Shown: in pieces, positions 19,119 through 28,116 of the stretch
Layout of the letters: each line of letters starts with the position of its first letter
Numbering within the stretch: the stretch's first letter is position 1
Made by a program: the position numbers and the translations under genes
DNA from: Qipengyuania sp.
Lineage (GTDB): Bacteria > Pseudomonadota > Alphaproteobacteria > Sphingomonadales > Sphingomonadaceae
Length of the DNA stretch: 64,000 nt
Reading direction: 5' to 3'
NCBI GenBank assembly: GCA_019745075.1
Contig: JAIETR010000007.1
Span: 1 to 64,000 of the forward strand
Notes under the pieces: generated by a model
What the model was told of the DNA's origin: nothing
Seen by the model: the letters and a program-made list of their open reading frames with translations, nothing else
Databases searched by the model: none

Positions 19119-19820
19119 CTAAAAACGTGCGCCGGGCCCGAAAATCGCGATAATCGCGGCATCGTTGGTCGCGGCCGGGTCGGCGCGGATCGCCGACTCT
19201 TCATTGCCGATCTCGCGCCAGATCGTCTCGTCGATGGTGTCGGCGAAGCGGGTCGCGACCTGCGCAGTGTCGACGCCGGTGAGCGCGGCCAGCGCCTGGC
19301 CGACGAGCGGATCGCTGGCGACCCGCATGGCGGCGCCGAGTTCGGGGACCATCGCGTCGATCAGCCGGCTGCCCAGCCGACCCCGCAGGTAGCCGGTCGC
19401 GGCGGTCGGCCCGCCGCGCACCAGATCGATCGCGTTGTCGATGCCGATCACCCGCACAGCTTCGGTCACGACCGGCGCGGCGCGCTCGGCCCCGCGAAAA
19501 GCGATCTCCCCGAAGGCGCGGTCGAGCCGGCTCTTGAACAGCCCGGAGGTCAGGATGCGGCTCAGCACGTCGCCGCGCGCGCCCAGCACATTGCCCAGCC
19601 CGAGCGCAGCCACCTGTTGGTCCCAGAAGCCGTCGGCCTGCAGCATCCGCGCGAAGGCGCGCTCGCTGGATAGATAGAGCAGGCGCTGAACCGCATCGAC
19701 CAGGCTGTACCCGCCGAAGCTGTTGCAGGCGGGCAGCGCCAGCAGCGCGCCGCCCGCGGCAAGCCCGCCCAGCAGGCCGCGGCGATCGGTCAAGGTGTGG
19801 ATGAATGTCTCGGTGCTCAT
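19119..19820 (-). CDS. DUF4197 domain protein, predicted lipoprotein
   Basis: A 233-residue exported protein of the DUF4197 family, function unknown. The N-terminus has a twin-Arg (TDRRGLLGGLAAGGALLAL) followed by a lipobox-like LPAC near residue 33, so it is probably exported and lipid-anchored. The remaining ~200 residues are helical with the family pattern of paired Ala/Leu helices (YLSSERAFARML; GLFKSRLDRAFGE). Start ATG at 19820 is favoured over a longer upstream frame by its position relative to the signal. It diverges from priA, whose start lies 60 bases away. Confidence 0.82.
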   Translation of the reverse strand: MSTETFIHTLTDRRGLLGGLAAGGALLALPACNSFGGYSLVDAVQRLLYLSSERAFARMLQADGFWDQQVAALGLGNVLGARGDVLSRILTSGLFKSRLDRAFGEIAFRGAERAAPVVTEAVRVIGIDNAIDLVRGGPTAATGYLRGRLGSRLIDAMVPELGAAMRVASDPLVGQALAALTGVDTAQVATRFADTIDETIWREIGNEESAIRADPAATNDAAIIAIFGPGARF

Positions 19821-19879
19821 AGCCTTGCTCCTCACCCACCCTTGTTTCACATCGCTCGCGCCGCCCATATGGCTTGACC

Positions 19880-22045
19880 ATGAACCGCGTGCGCTGCCTC
19901 GTCTTCAATGCCGCCCTCGGCCCGCTCGATTACCGGGTGCCCGAGGGCGTGGACGCCGGCCCCGGCGCGGTGGTAGCGTGCCCGCTGGGTCCGCGCACCG
20001 TGCTGGGGATCGTCTGGGAGGCTGAACGGCTGCCCGGCGCCCACGTTCCGGCCGAGAAGCTGCGGCCCTTGCGCGAGGTGCTGCCGGTCCCACCCCTGGC
20101 GGCGCCACTGCGACGTTTGATCGAATGGACCGCCGACTATTACTGCGCCCCGCTTGCAGCGGTGGCGCGGATGGCGCTGAGCTCGGGCGGCGCGCTCAAG
20201 GGGCCGGCGACGACCGTGGAATATCGCCTCTCCGGCGGCGTCCCGGAGCGGATGACCCCGCAGCGGCAGGCGGCGATCGAAGCGCTCGAGGGCGAGCAGG
20301 CGACCATTCGCGAGCTGGCGGGGATCGCCGGCGTGTCCGAGGGCGTGCTGCGCGGGCTCGCGAATCAGGGCGTGCTCGAGCCGGTCGAGGTCGATTGCGA
20401 CCGGCCCTACCCACCCGCTCGACCCGACTTCGCGACGCCCGATCTGACGGCCGATCAAGCCGAGGCGGCGGAGCGGTTCCGGGTCGCGGTGCGCGCGGCG
20501 AAGTTCGCGCCCTTCTTGCTCGACGGCGTGACCGGATCGGGCAAGACCGAGGCTTATTTCGAGCCGATCGCCGAGGCGCTGGCGCTGGGCCGGCAGGTGC
20601 TGGTCCTGTTGCCCGAAATCGCGCTGACCGAGGCGTTCCTGAAGCGCTTCGAGGAGCGCTTCGGCGCCGCGCCGGTGCTGTGGCATTCCTCGCTCAAATC
20701 GACCGAACGCCGCCGCGCCTGGCGCGCGGTCGCCGGCGGCACCGCGCAGGTGGTGGTGGGCGCGCGCTCGGCGCTGTTCCTGCCCTTCGCCAGCCTCGGG
20801 CTGATCGTGGTCGACGAGGCGCATGAGGTCAGCTTCAAGCAGGACGACGGGGTGCGCTACAACGCCCGCGACGTGGCCGTGATGCGCGCGCGTTTCGAAA
20901 GCGTGCCGGTGATCCTGGCGAGCGCCACCCCGGCGCTCGAGAGCCTGGCGATGGCCGAGGCGGGCACTTACGCCAAGATCGATCTTCCCGCGCGCTTCGG
21001 CGGCGCGGAGCTGCCGAGTATCGCCACCATCGATCTGACCAAGGAAAAGCCCGGTCGCGGCTGGTGGCTCGCCGAGTCCTTGATGCGCGCCATGGAAGAG
21101 CGGCTGGCGCGCGGCGAGCAGGCGCTGCTGTTCCTCAACCGCCGCGGCTATGCCCCGCTGACGCTGTGCCGGAGCTGCGGCTTCCGCTTCCAGTGCCCCA
21201 ATTGCAGCGCCTGGCTGGTCGAGCACCGCTTTTCGAGCCGCCTCGCCTGCCACCACTGCGGGCATCAAACCGCGGTGCCCGAGCGCTGCCCCGAATGCGG
21301 CGAGCCCGACTGCCTCGTCGCCTGCGGACCGGGGGTCGAGCGGATCGCGGACGAGGTGGCCGAGCGGTTGCCGGAGGCGCGGGTCTTCGTCGCCACCTCC
21401 GACACGCTCAACTCGCCCGGCCGCGCGGCGGAGTTCGTGGGGCTGGTGGAGAGCGGCGCGGTCGATGTCATCGTCGGCACGCAGCTCGTGACCAAGGGAT
21501 TTCATTTTCCCGAGCTCACCCTGGTGGGCGTGGTCGATGCCGACCTGGGCCTGGAGGGCGGCGATCTGCGCGCCGCCGAGCGCACCTATCAGCAGATCGC
21601 CCAGGTTTCGGGCCGCGCGGGTCGCGGCGCCAAGCCGGGCGAGGTGCTGATCCAGACCCGCCATCCCGAAGCCCCGGTGATCGCCGCGCTGGCCGCCGGC
21701 GACCGCGACGCCTTCTACGAGGCCGAGACCGAGGCGCGGCGCATGGCCGGCGCCCCGCCCTTCGGCCGCTGGGCCGCGATCATCGTCTCGAGCGAGGAGG
21801 AAAGCGATGCGCGCGACGCCGCCCAGCGCATCGGCCGCGCCCGGCCCAGCCATCCCGAGCTCGCGATCCACGGCCCCGCCCCCGCCCCGCTCAGCCTGCT
21901 GCGCGGCCGCTACCGCTACCGCCTGCTCATCAACGCGAGGCGGAGCGCCGCGTTGCAGGACATCATCCGCGGGTGGCTGGGGGCTCTCGACCATCCGGCG
22001 GGGGTAAGAGTCGGCGTGGACATCGATCCGTATAGCTTCGTGTGA
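19880..22045 (+). CDS. priA: Primosomal protein N' (replication restart helicase PriA)
   Basis: A 721-residue 3'-to-5' DNA helicase that reloads the replisome at stalled forks. In order: N-terminal fork-binding domain, Walker A GVTGSGKTEAYF (about residue 217), DEAH box (VVDEAHE, about 315), and eight zinc-binding cysteines in CRSCG, CPNC, CHHCG and CPECGEPDC (residues ~433-475), then the helicase C-lobe with QVSGRAGRG. I prefer the ATG at 19880 to a TTG six bases upstream. It diverges from the DUF4197 gene, and its stop lies 86 bases before the chosen start of a restriction-modification pair of different base composition. Confidence 0.95.
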   Translation: MNRVRCLVFNAALGPLDYRVPEGVDAGPGAVVACPLGPRTVLGIVWEAERLPGAHVPAEKLRPLREVLPVPPLAAPLRRLIEWTADYYCAPLAAVARMALSSGGALKGPATTVEYRLSGGVPERMTPQRQAAIEALEGEQATIRELAGIAGVSEGVLRGLANQGVLEPVEVDCDRPYPPARPDFATPDLTADQAEAAERFRVAVRAAKFAPFLLDGVTGSGKTEAYFEPIAEALALGRQVLVLLPEIALTEAFLKRFEERFGAAPVLWHSSLKSTERRRAWRAVAGGTAQVVVGARSALFLPFASLGLIVVDEAHEVSFKQDDGVRYNARDVAVMRARFESVPVILASATPALESLAMAEAGTYAKIDLPARFGGAELPSIATIDLTKEKPGRGWWLAESLMRAMEERLARGEQALLFLNRRGYAPLTLCRSCGFRFQCPNCSAWLVEHRFSSRLACHHCGHQTAVPERCPECGEPDCLVACGPGVERIADEVAERLPEARVFVATSDTLNSPGRAAEFVGLVESGAVDVIVGTQLVTKGFHFPELTLVGVVDADLGLEGGDLRAAERTYQQIAQVSGRAGRGAKPGEVLIQTRHPEAPVIAALAAGDRDAFYEAETEARRMAGAPPFGRWAAIIVSSEEESDARDAAQRIGRARPSHPELAIHGPAPAPLSLLRGRYRYRLLINARRSAALQDIIRGWLGALDHPAGVRVGVDIDPYSFV

Positions 22046-22131
22046 TGGGCCGGGTGTGCAAAGCAGGTTCAAACGAATTTACAGCCGCACTCCAACTGCT
22101 ACGCTTCAGATCGGTGAAACTCAGGATCATC

Positions 22132-23616
22132 ATGGCAACCCTTGCTCTTTTTCCCGTCGTTCAGGCGGCAACCGCAAACGCACAAGAGGGCAAGCACGCT
22201 CCGACTTCACAGGCGGCGCTGGGCCAGTTCATGACTCCAGATTCGATTGCGGAATTCATGGCCGCCCAGTTCGAGCCCTCGACTCTCGAAGAGGTTCGGC
22301 TGCTCGATGCTGGTGCTGGCCAAGGCGCATTGTCTCGTGCTCTCGCCGCACGTTGGTCAGCGCTGAAGCAACCGGGCGGTCGGCTTGTAATTGACGCCTT
22401 CGAACTCGATCCCGCGATGATCAAGGTTCTCAGGGAAAGCTTCGACCGCTTGAATCAATTGGATCGTGTCTCGACGACGATCATTCCCGGCGACTTCATC
22501 ACCAACGCGGTCGAACGCATCCAGCGCAACGAACGATCCTACACCCATGCTATTCTGAACCCACCCTACAAGAAAATCGGTAGCGACTCGCCGGCGCGAC
22601 GTTCGCTGGCGAGTGTCGGGATCGAGGCGGTAAATCTTTATTCGGGTTTCGTAGCATTGGCGCTCGAGCTGCTGCAGTCCGACGGAGAGCTGGTCGCGAT
22701 CATCCCGCGCAGCTTCTGCAATGGACCCTATTACAAACCGTTTCGCCGGCTCATCCTGCAACGCGCGGCGATTGTATCGATCCATTTGTTCGCAGCGCGA
22801 GACAAGGCTTTCGCAGGAGATGGTGTGCTTCAGGAAAATGTGATCCTGCGGTTGCGGAAGGGCGCACGGCAGGCCGATGTTGAAATCTCGACATCAACAG
22901 ATGCCGGCTTCGCGGACCTGATTCGCTACACGACACCGTTTTCGCAGATCGTCCTGGCAGGTGATCGCGAACAGTTCATCCGGATTCCCGTGGTCGAGCA
23001 GGGCAACAAGCTGGCTAGTCTGAAGGCTTACAGAAGCAGCTTGAGCGAAATCGGACTGTCGGTTTCAACGGGTCCTGTGGTCGATTTTCGTCTCAAGCGG
23101 CACTTGCGTTCGATGCCCGATGAAACGGACGCGCCACTGCTATACCCGGGTCACTTTGCAGAGGGGAAGCTGCAATGGCCTCGGCTGGGATTCAAGAAAG
23201 CCAACGCAATCGCCTTGAACGCAGATACGGCTCGGTGGCTATATCCGCATGGCTATTATGTCGTCGTTCGACGCTTTTCATCCAAGGAAGAAAGGCGCCG
23301 AATCGTAGCGACCCTCGTTGATCCGAAAGTCTTGCCGAAGGGACCGATCGGATTTGAGAATCATTTGAACGTATTGCACCGAAGCCGAGGCCCACTCCCC
23401 GAAGACACGGCCCGTGGCTTGAGTATTTACCTCAATGCGCGAGTTGTCGATGACTGGTTCCGCCAATTCAACGGCCATACTCAGGTGAACGCCACTGACT
23501 TGCGGACACTCCCCTATCCCAACATTGCGAGGCTGACGGAACTGGGTCGATGGAGCAAAGCGAACCCTGATGCCGGTCCCGACGAGATCGACAAGAAGGT
23601 CGCCGGCTTGCAATGA
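22132..23616 (+). CDS. Type II restriction-modification adenine-N6 methyltransferase (BsuBI/PstI-type partner)
   Basis: A 494-residue S-adenosylmethionine-dependent DNA methyltransferase that would protect host sites from the adjacent endonuclease. It shows LGQFMTPDSIAEFMA (residues ~30-44), SAM-binding motif I LLDAGAGQGAL (~57-67) and catalytic motif IV NPPY (143-146), the form typical of N6-adenine enzymes. A longer reading exists from 22042, overlapping the priA stop, but the ATG at 22132 with CAGGA upstream fits the family start better. Its last codons overlap the endonuclease start by four bases. Base composition and codon use (many AAA, TTT, CAA and AAT codons) differ from the GC-rich neighbours, suggesting horizontal acquisition. 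Confidence 0.88.
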   Translation: MATLALFPVVQAATANAQEGKHAPTSQAALGQFMTPDSIAEFMAAQFEPSTLEEVRLLDAGAGQGALSRALAARWSALKQPGGRLVIDAFELDPAMIKVLRESFDRLNQLDRVSTTIIPGDFITNAVERIQRNERSYTHAILNPPYKKIGSDSPARRSLASVGIEAVNLYSGFVALALELLQSDGELVAIIPRSFCNGPYYKPFRRLILQRAAIVSIHLFAARDKAFAGDGVLQENVILRLRKGARQADVEISTSTDAGFADLIRYTTPFSQIVLAGDREQFIRIPVVEQGNKLASLKAYRSSLSEIGLSVSTGPVVDFRLKRHLRSMPDETDAPLLYPGHFAEGKLQWPRLGFKKANAIALNADTARWLYPHGYYVVVRRFSSKEERRRIVATLVDPKVLPKGPIGFENHLNVLHRSRGPLPEDTARGLSIYLNARVVDDWFRQFNGHTQVNATDLRTLPYPNIARLTELGRWSKANPDAGPDEIDKKVAGLQ

Positions 23617-24554
23617 ATTCCAAGAATGTGACCACGGCCGTGGCGATCTTGGCGGAGCTCGGTTTGCCGCGCCCGCAGCTCAATGAGCGGTCCGCCTACA
23701 CTCTGTTGGCGCTGGCTGGAGTTGGGCCGGACGATTCGTTTCGAGCAACCAACGCACCGCTTATCGGCATTACGCCCATCATTGATTGGGTGCGCGATCA
23801 GTACGCGAAGCGCTATGCACCGAACACGCGCGAGACATTCCGCCGGCAGACGATGCATCAGTTCGTTGAAGCCGGTCTAGCGGCATACAATCCCGACAAG
23901 CCGGATCGTCCGGTGAATAGTCCCAAGGCAGTCTATCAGCTGACCCCTGAAGCCGTCTCGCTTTTGCGGATGCACGGAACCTCGCGGTGGGAGCAGGCCC
24001 TTCGCACATTCTGCGAAAGTAGCGGCAAGTTGGCTGAACGCTACGGACGCCCGCGGGCAATGGAGCTTGTCCCGATTGCCCTTCCTGGAGGGATACTCCA
24101 ACTTAGTCCCGGAGAGCACAGCCAGCTTATCCGGGCGATCGTGGAAGAGTTCGCCCCGCGCTTCGCACCCGGCAGCGCCTTGGTATACGTCGGCGATACA
24201 GGCCGAAAGCACGGCCATTTCGATATCGAACTGCTCCGGCGATTGGGCGTCACTATTGACAACCACGGCAAGATGCCGGACGTGGTATTTTACGACGAAG
24301 CGCGCAACTGGCTGATCCTTGCGGAGGCAGTAACAAGTCACGGCCCCGTCAATTCGAAACGACATGGAGAGCTTGCGAAGCTCTTTGCCGCGGCGACGGC
24401 AGGCCTCGTCTTCCTGACTGCATTCCCCGATCGCACGATCATGGCTCGCTATTTGCCGGATGTTGCTTGGGAAACGGAAGTGTGGGTCGCAGATGCGCCT
24501 TCGCATCTGATACACTTCAACGGAGATCGATTTTTGGGGCCACACGCCGGCTAA
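23613..24554 (+). CDS. BsuBI/PstI-family type II restriction endonuclease
   Basis: A 313-residue endonuclease. The C-terminal catalytic domain carries VGDTGRKHGHFD (about residues 193-204), PD at 222-223 and an acidic residue in ILAEAVTSHGPVN (about 235-247), the pattern of the BsuBI/PstI group; the N-terminal ~150 residues form the helical BsuBI/PstI N-domain. Family members cut CTGCAG, so that target is the best guess. CTGCAG occurs in the window (22672-22677 inside the methyltransferase gene and 32722-32727 in atpD), so host methylation would be needed. Translation is coupled to the methyltransferase by a four-base overlap. Its stop overlaps the stop of the convergent PEP-mutase-family gene by three bases. 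Confidence 0.9.
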   Translation: MNSKNVTTAVAILAELGLPRPQLNERSAYTLLALAGVGPDDSFRATNAPLIGITPIIDWVRDQYAKRYAPNTRETFRRQTMHQFVEAGLAAYNPDKPDRPVNSPKAVYQLTPEAVSLLRMHGTSRWEQALRTFCESSGKLAERYGRPRAMELVPIALPGGILQLSPGEHSQLIRAIVEEFAPRFAPGSALVYVGDTGRKHGHFDIELLRRLGVTIDNHGKMPDVVFYDEARNWLILAEAVTSHGPVNSKRHGELAKLFAAATAGLVFLTAFPDRTIMARYLPDVAWETEVWVADAPSHLIHFNGDRFLGPHAG

Positions 24555-25282
24555 GCGTAAATCGCCTCCGCATCGGCCTTGAGCTTCTGCATCGCCCACA
24601 TCCACGGCTGGTGGCCATAGCTGATGCGCGCGACGCCGAGCGCGGCGATTTCGGCGAGGGTGCCGAGCTCGGGCTTGGCGGTGACGTTGACCGGGAGCGG
24701 TGAGGCCTCGCAGATCGTCCGCACCGCTTCGCGGTCGGTGAGGAAGGGGACGAACAGCCCCGACGCGCCGGCCTCGGCGTAGGCGCGGGCGCGGGTGAGA
24801 GTTTCCTCCACGAGCTCATCGGTCGAAGCCGTTTGATAGAACAGGTCGCAGCGAGCGTTGACGAACAGCCCGGTGGCGGCGGCAGCGGCCACGCGCTGGG
24901 CGGCCTCGTCCACCGGCAGCGGGCGCGCCTGGCCGGGCAGCCGGTCCTCCATGTTGATCCCCACCGCCCCGGCATCGCGCGCGGCCTGGACGCTGGCGCG
25001 CACGGCGGCGGGATCGGCGCCGTAGCCCGATTCCACATCGAGGCTGACGGGCACGTCGACCACCGCCACGATCCGCTCGAGATTGGCGATCACATCGGCG
25101 AAGGGCAGTTTCTCGCCGTCGCCCGCGCCAAAGGCCTCGGCGACGCCGTAGCTCCCCGTCGCCAGCGCCGGGGCGCCCGCCGCCGCCACTGCCCTGGCGC
25201 TTCCCGGGTCCCAGATGTTGTAGAGGATCAGCGGTTGGCCGGGGACATGCAGGGCGCCGAAGGCTTCGACGTCGTTCTTCAT
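24551..25282 (-). CDS. Isocitrate lyase/PEP mutase-family protein
   Basis: A 243-residue TIM-barrel protein of the isocitrate lyase/phosphoenolpyruvate mutase superfamily, cleaving or forming C-C or C-P bonds with a Mg-bound enolate. It shows the substrate-binding start ILYNIWDPGSARAVAAAG (residues ~19-36), DVESGYGADP (~82-91) and the metal-site region GAVGINMEDRLPG (~107-119). It is short for isocitrate lyase, and I see no KKCGH-type active-site loop, so the reaction remains unknown. Its ATG overlaps the ada stop (ATGA), so the two genes are translated together; this links it to the alkylation-damage regulator by position only. Confidence 0.85.
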   Translation of the reverse strand: MKNDVEAFGALHVPGQPLILYNIWDPGSARAVAAAGAPALATGSYGVAEAFGAGDGEKLPFADVIANLERIVAVVDVPVSLDVESGYGADPAAVRASVQAARDAGAVGINMEDRLPGQARPLPVDEAAQRVAAAAATGLFVNARCDLFYQTASTDELVEETLTRARAYAEAGASGLFVPFLTDREAVRTICEASPLPVNVTAKPELGTLAEIAALGVARISYGHQPWMWAMQKLKADAEAIYA

Positions 25283-26313
25283 TTCGCTTCCCTCTTGAGC
25301 AGCTCGCGCTTGATATCGAGGCCATAGGCATAGCCGCCGAGATCGCCGCCGGTGCGGATCACGCGGTGGCAGGGGATCAGCACCGCGACATTGTTGCGCG
25401 CGTTGGCGCTGCCCGCGGCGCGGACCGCCCCCGGATTGCCCGCCGCCGCGGCGATCTCGGCATAGGTGCGGGTCTCGCCCGGGGGGATTGCGCGCAGCGC
25501 CTTCCAGCAGGCCTCCTGGAAGGCGGTGCCCTTCACGTCCAATGGGATGTGAGCGAAGTCGCCGGGCTGCTCGACGCTGGCGACGACTTCGGCGAGCAGC
25601 ACCTCGAACGCCTCGCCGCCCTCGATCAGCCCGGCATTGGGGAAACGCCGCGCCAGCTCGCGCTCGCCTTCGTTGAACGAGAGGCGGCAAACGCCCTTGT
25701 CGGTGGCGGCGACCAGCATCGCGCCGAGCGAGGTGGCCACCACCGCCCAATGGATCGTCACGCCCCTGCCGCCGTTCACCCAGGCGCTCGGCGCCATGCC
25801 CAGCTTCTCGCCAGCCGCTTCGTAGAACCGCGATGGCGCCGCGTAGCCGGCGTCATAGATCGCGCCGGTGACGGTCTCGCCCTGGGAGAGCGCATCCCTC
25901 GCCCGCTCCTCGCGCAGCGCGCGGGCGTAGGCGGCGGGCGAAAGCCCCGTGGAGCGCTTGAACAGCCGCTGGAAATGCGCGGCCGAATAGCCGGTGAGCT
26001 GCGCCAGCTCTTCGAGCGTGGGGGCCGCCTCGGTGGCGTGCCGAATCTCGTCGAGCGCGGCGAGCACTGCGGCTTCCTCGTTCGATTGCTGGCCCGGCGC
26101 GCAGCGCTTGCAGGCGCGCAGCCCCGCCGCCTCGGCCTCGGCCACGCCGGCGTAAAAGCGCACGTTCTCGCGCTTGGGCGGCCGGGCGGGACACGACGGG
26201 CGGCAATAGATGCCGGTCGAATGCACGCCGGTTAGGAACCGCCCGTCGAAGCGGCGGTCCTTGGCGAGCGCGATGGTCCAGCGCTCGTCGTCGGTGAGGC
26301 CGCGGTCGGTCAT
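25279..26313 (-). CDS. ada: Bifunctional alkyl-DNA repair methyltransferase and transcriptional regulator Ada
   Basis: A 344-residue Ada protein. The N-terminal zinc domain has four cysteines at 37, 41, 68 and 71 (GIYCRPSCPA and ACKRCAPG), the methylphosphotriester acceptor site. An AraC-type helix-turn-helix pair follows (residues ~85-180), then the O6-alkylguanine transferase domain with the acceptor Cys at ~315 in IPCHRV. Methylation of the N-terminal cysteine normally turns Ada into an activator of its own and other repair genes. The start is the ATG at 26313; longer upstream frames lack family sequence. Downstream it overlaps the PEP-mutase-family gene. Confidence 0.95.
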   Translation of the reverse strand: MTDRGLTDDERWTIALAKDRRFDGRFLTGVHSTGIYCRPSCPARPPKRENVRFYAGVAEAEAAGLRACKRCAPGQQSNEEAAVLAALDEIRHATEAAPTLEELAQLTGYSAAHFQRLFKRSTGLSPAAYARALREERARDALSQGETVTGAIYDAGYAAPSRFYEAAGEKLGMAPSAWVNGGRGVTIHWAVVATSLGAMLVAATDKGVCRLSFNEGERELARRFPNAGLIEGGEAFEVLLAEVVASVEQPGDFAHIPLDVKGTAFQEACWKALRAIPPGETRTYAEIAAAAGNPGAVRAAGSANARNNVAVLIPCHRVIRTGGDLGGYAYGLDIKRELLKREAK

Positions 26314-26413
26314 GGTGTCTTCCTTTCCTCGCTTGCCCGCAAATATGCAACCGCCGGGGCCGCGCCGCATCCCGGCCCTTGCGGCCAATGTCGCGCGCGG
26401 CGATAGGCGGGCG

Positions 26414-27976
26414 ATGACGCGCCTCGTCCTCGCCCTGCTGATCCTGCTGGGAGCGCCGCTGCGCGCGGACCCCGGCGACATCGATGCCGCCGCGCGCGGA
26501 GTGGTGCGGGTGGTGATCGTGGGCCGCGACAGCGAGGGGGTGTTCCCGGTCAGCCACGGCACCGGCTTCGCGGTCGCCCCCGGGCGGATCGTCACCAATG
26601 CCCATGTCGTCCAGGACGCCGCCAAGGATGACGATCTGCGCGTCGCCATCGTCCCGCCCGAGAGCGGCGGCGCGGTGTTCGGGCGGATCGTGGCGATCGA
26701 CGCGCGGCGCGATCTCGCGCTCATCGCTTTCGAGAGTTCGGGCTCGGAATCGCTGCGCCTCCCCCCGCTGGCGCTGGCGGGCGGCGCGCCGCAGGACAGC
26801 GGCGAGGTCGCCGCGGTCGGCTACCCGATGAACGTCGACCGCGCGCAGGGGCTGTCGATCGAGGACATCTTCACCGCCCAGCCGCCGGTGAAAAGCCGTG
26901 GCTTCCTCTCGGGCTTCCGCCCCAGCCGCCAGTTCGACACCGTGCTCCACACCGCGCCGATCGCGCGCGGCAATTCGGGCGGGCCGCTGCTCGACGGCTG
27001 CGGGCGGGTGCTCGGCGTCAACAGCTTCGGCGCCGAGAGCGAGGGGGCCGACAGCGAGTTCTTCTTCGCGGTCTCGGCACGCGAGCTGGTGCCGTTCCTG
27101 CGCGCGCACGAGGTGACGCCCCGGATCAACGAGACGCCGTGCCGCAGCCTCGCGGATCTCGACGCCGACGAGCAGGCGCGCAGTATCAAGGAGCAGCAGG
27201 CCGCGCGCGCCGCCATGGAGGAGCGCGCCGCAACGCTGCGGACCAAGCGGGACCGAGCCCGCTTCGAAGCCGAAATGCGCGTACTGACCGAGCGCGACGA
27301 CCGGCTGCTGGCAGCGATGGTGCTACTGCTGATCGCCACCGGGCTCGGCTGGTGGGCCTATGAAAAGCGCGAGCGGCTGGACGAGGCGGGCGCGAAATTG
27401 CCATTGCCGAAGGACAACCGCATCGCCGCCGCGGGTGCGGGCGCGGCACTGCTGGGTGCGATCTTTCTCCAGCTCACCCGTCCGGGCATCGAGGAGATCG
27501 ATCGCCTCTCGAGCGCCCCGCCGGGCGTGGGCGATGCCGGTGTGCCAGTCGCGCTGGACGGCGCGGAGGGCAAGCGGACCTTCATCTGTCGGCTCGACCC
27601 GCAGCGCAGCCGCGCGACCACCTCGGCGACCGACGACGTGCCGCTCGCCTGGTCGCCGAGCGGCTGCGTCAACGGCCGCACGCAATATGGCTTCTCGCAA
27701 GGCACCTGGAACCGCGTGCTGGTGCCCAACGACGACCAGGAGGTCTCGGTCAACAGCTTCGATCCGGCCCGCCGCGAGTTCCGCACCGAGCGCTATCTGC
27801 TCTCGCAGTCGGCGATGCAGCAGGCGCGCCAGGCGCGCGGAGCCTACAAGCCACCCCTGTGCGGCGGCAACGCCGCGGCGGCGACGCTGGGCGAGCAACA
27901 GCGCGCGGTGCTCGACGCCTTGCCCGCCAGGCCCAACGAGCGGCTGGTCTATGCCTGCGAGGCGACGACCAAGTGA
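26414..27976 (+). CDS. Trypsin-like serine protease with two membrane segments
   Basis: A 520-residue protein with signal peptide MTRLVLALLILLGAPLRA and a DegP-like trypsin domain: His64 in TNAHVV, Asp100 in ARRDLALI and Ser188 in RGNSGGPL. After the protease come a charged, probably coiled-coil stretch (residues ~240-300), a membrane segment (LLAAMVLLLIATGLGWWAY, ~303-321), a second (~340-360), and a C-terminal ~150-residue domain with paired cysteines that I do not recognise. No PDZ domain is seen. The ATG at 26414 is chosen over an upstream start because it begins the signal peptide. It diverges from ada and precedes the atp operon by 140 bases. Confidence 0.85.
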   Translation: MTRLVLALLILLGAPLRADPGDIDAAARGVVRVVIVGRDSEGVFPVSHGTGFAVAPGRIVTNAHVVQDAAKDDDLRVAIVPPESGGAVFGRIVAIDARRDLALIAFESSGSESLRLPPLALAGGAPQDSGEVAAVGYPMNVDRAQGLSIEDIFTAQPPVKSRGFLSGFRPSRQFDTVLHTAPIARGNSGGPLLDGCGRVLGVNSFGAESEGADSEFFFAVSARELVPFLRAHEVTPRINETPCRSLADLDADEQARSIKEQQAARAAMEERAATLRTKRDRARFEAEMRVLTERDDRLLAAMVLLLIATGLGWWAYEKRERLDEAGAKLPLPKDNRIAAAGAGAALLGAIFLQLTRPGIEEIDRLSSAPPGVGDAGVPVALDGAEGKRTFICRLDPQRSRATTSATDDVPLAWSPSGCVNGRTQYGFSQGTWNRVLVPNDDQEVSVNSFDPARREFRTERYLLSQSAMQQARQARGAYKPPLCGGNAAAATLGEQQRAVLDALPARPNERLVYACEATTK

Positions 27977-28116
27977 ACTGCGCGGGTCTCCACCCCGTTG
28001 CAATCGCCAGGACTCGCTGCTAGGCGCGCGCCAGCCATCGCCGGGGTGCCGCAAGCGCGCCCTGTTCCGGCCGGCAGCACATCGCCAATCCCAGCGAACC
28101 CAAGAGGACGTGACGC

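Noticed and set aside
22042-22131. Upstream GTG/ATG starts for the methyltransferase
   Set aside because: They add 30 residues outside the family pattern and overlap the priA end; the ATG at 22132 has a plausible ribosome site.
27998-28026. Promoter for the atp operon (TTGCAA, 17 bases, TAGGCG)
   Set aside because: The -10 match is too weak to list as a feature; it is only mentioned under atpH.
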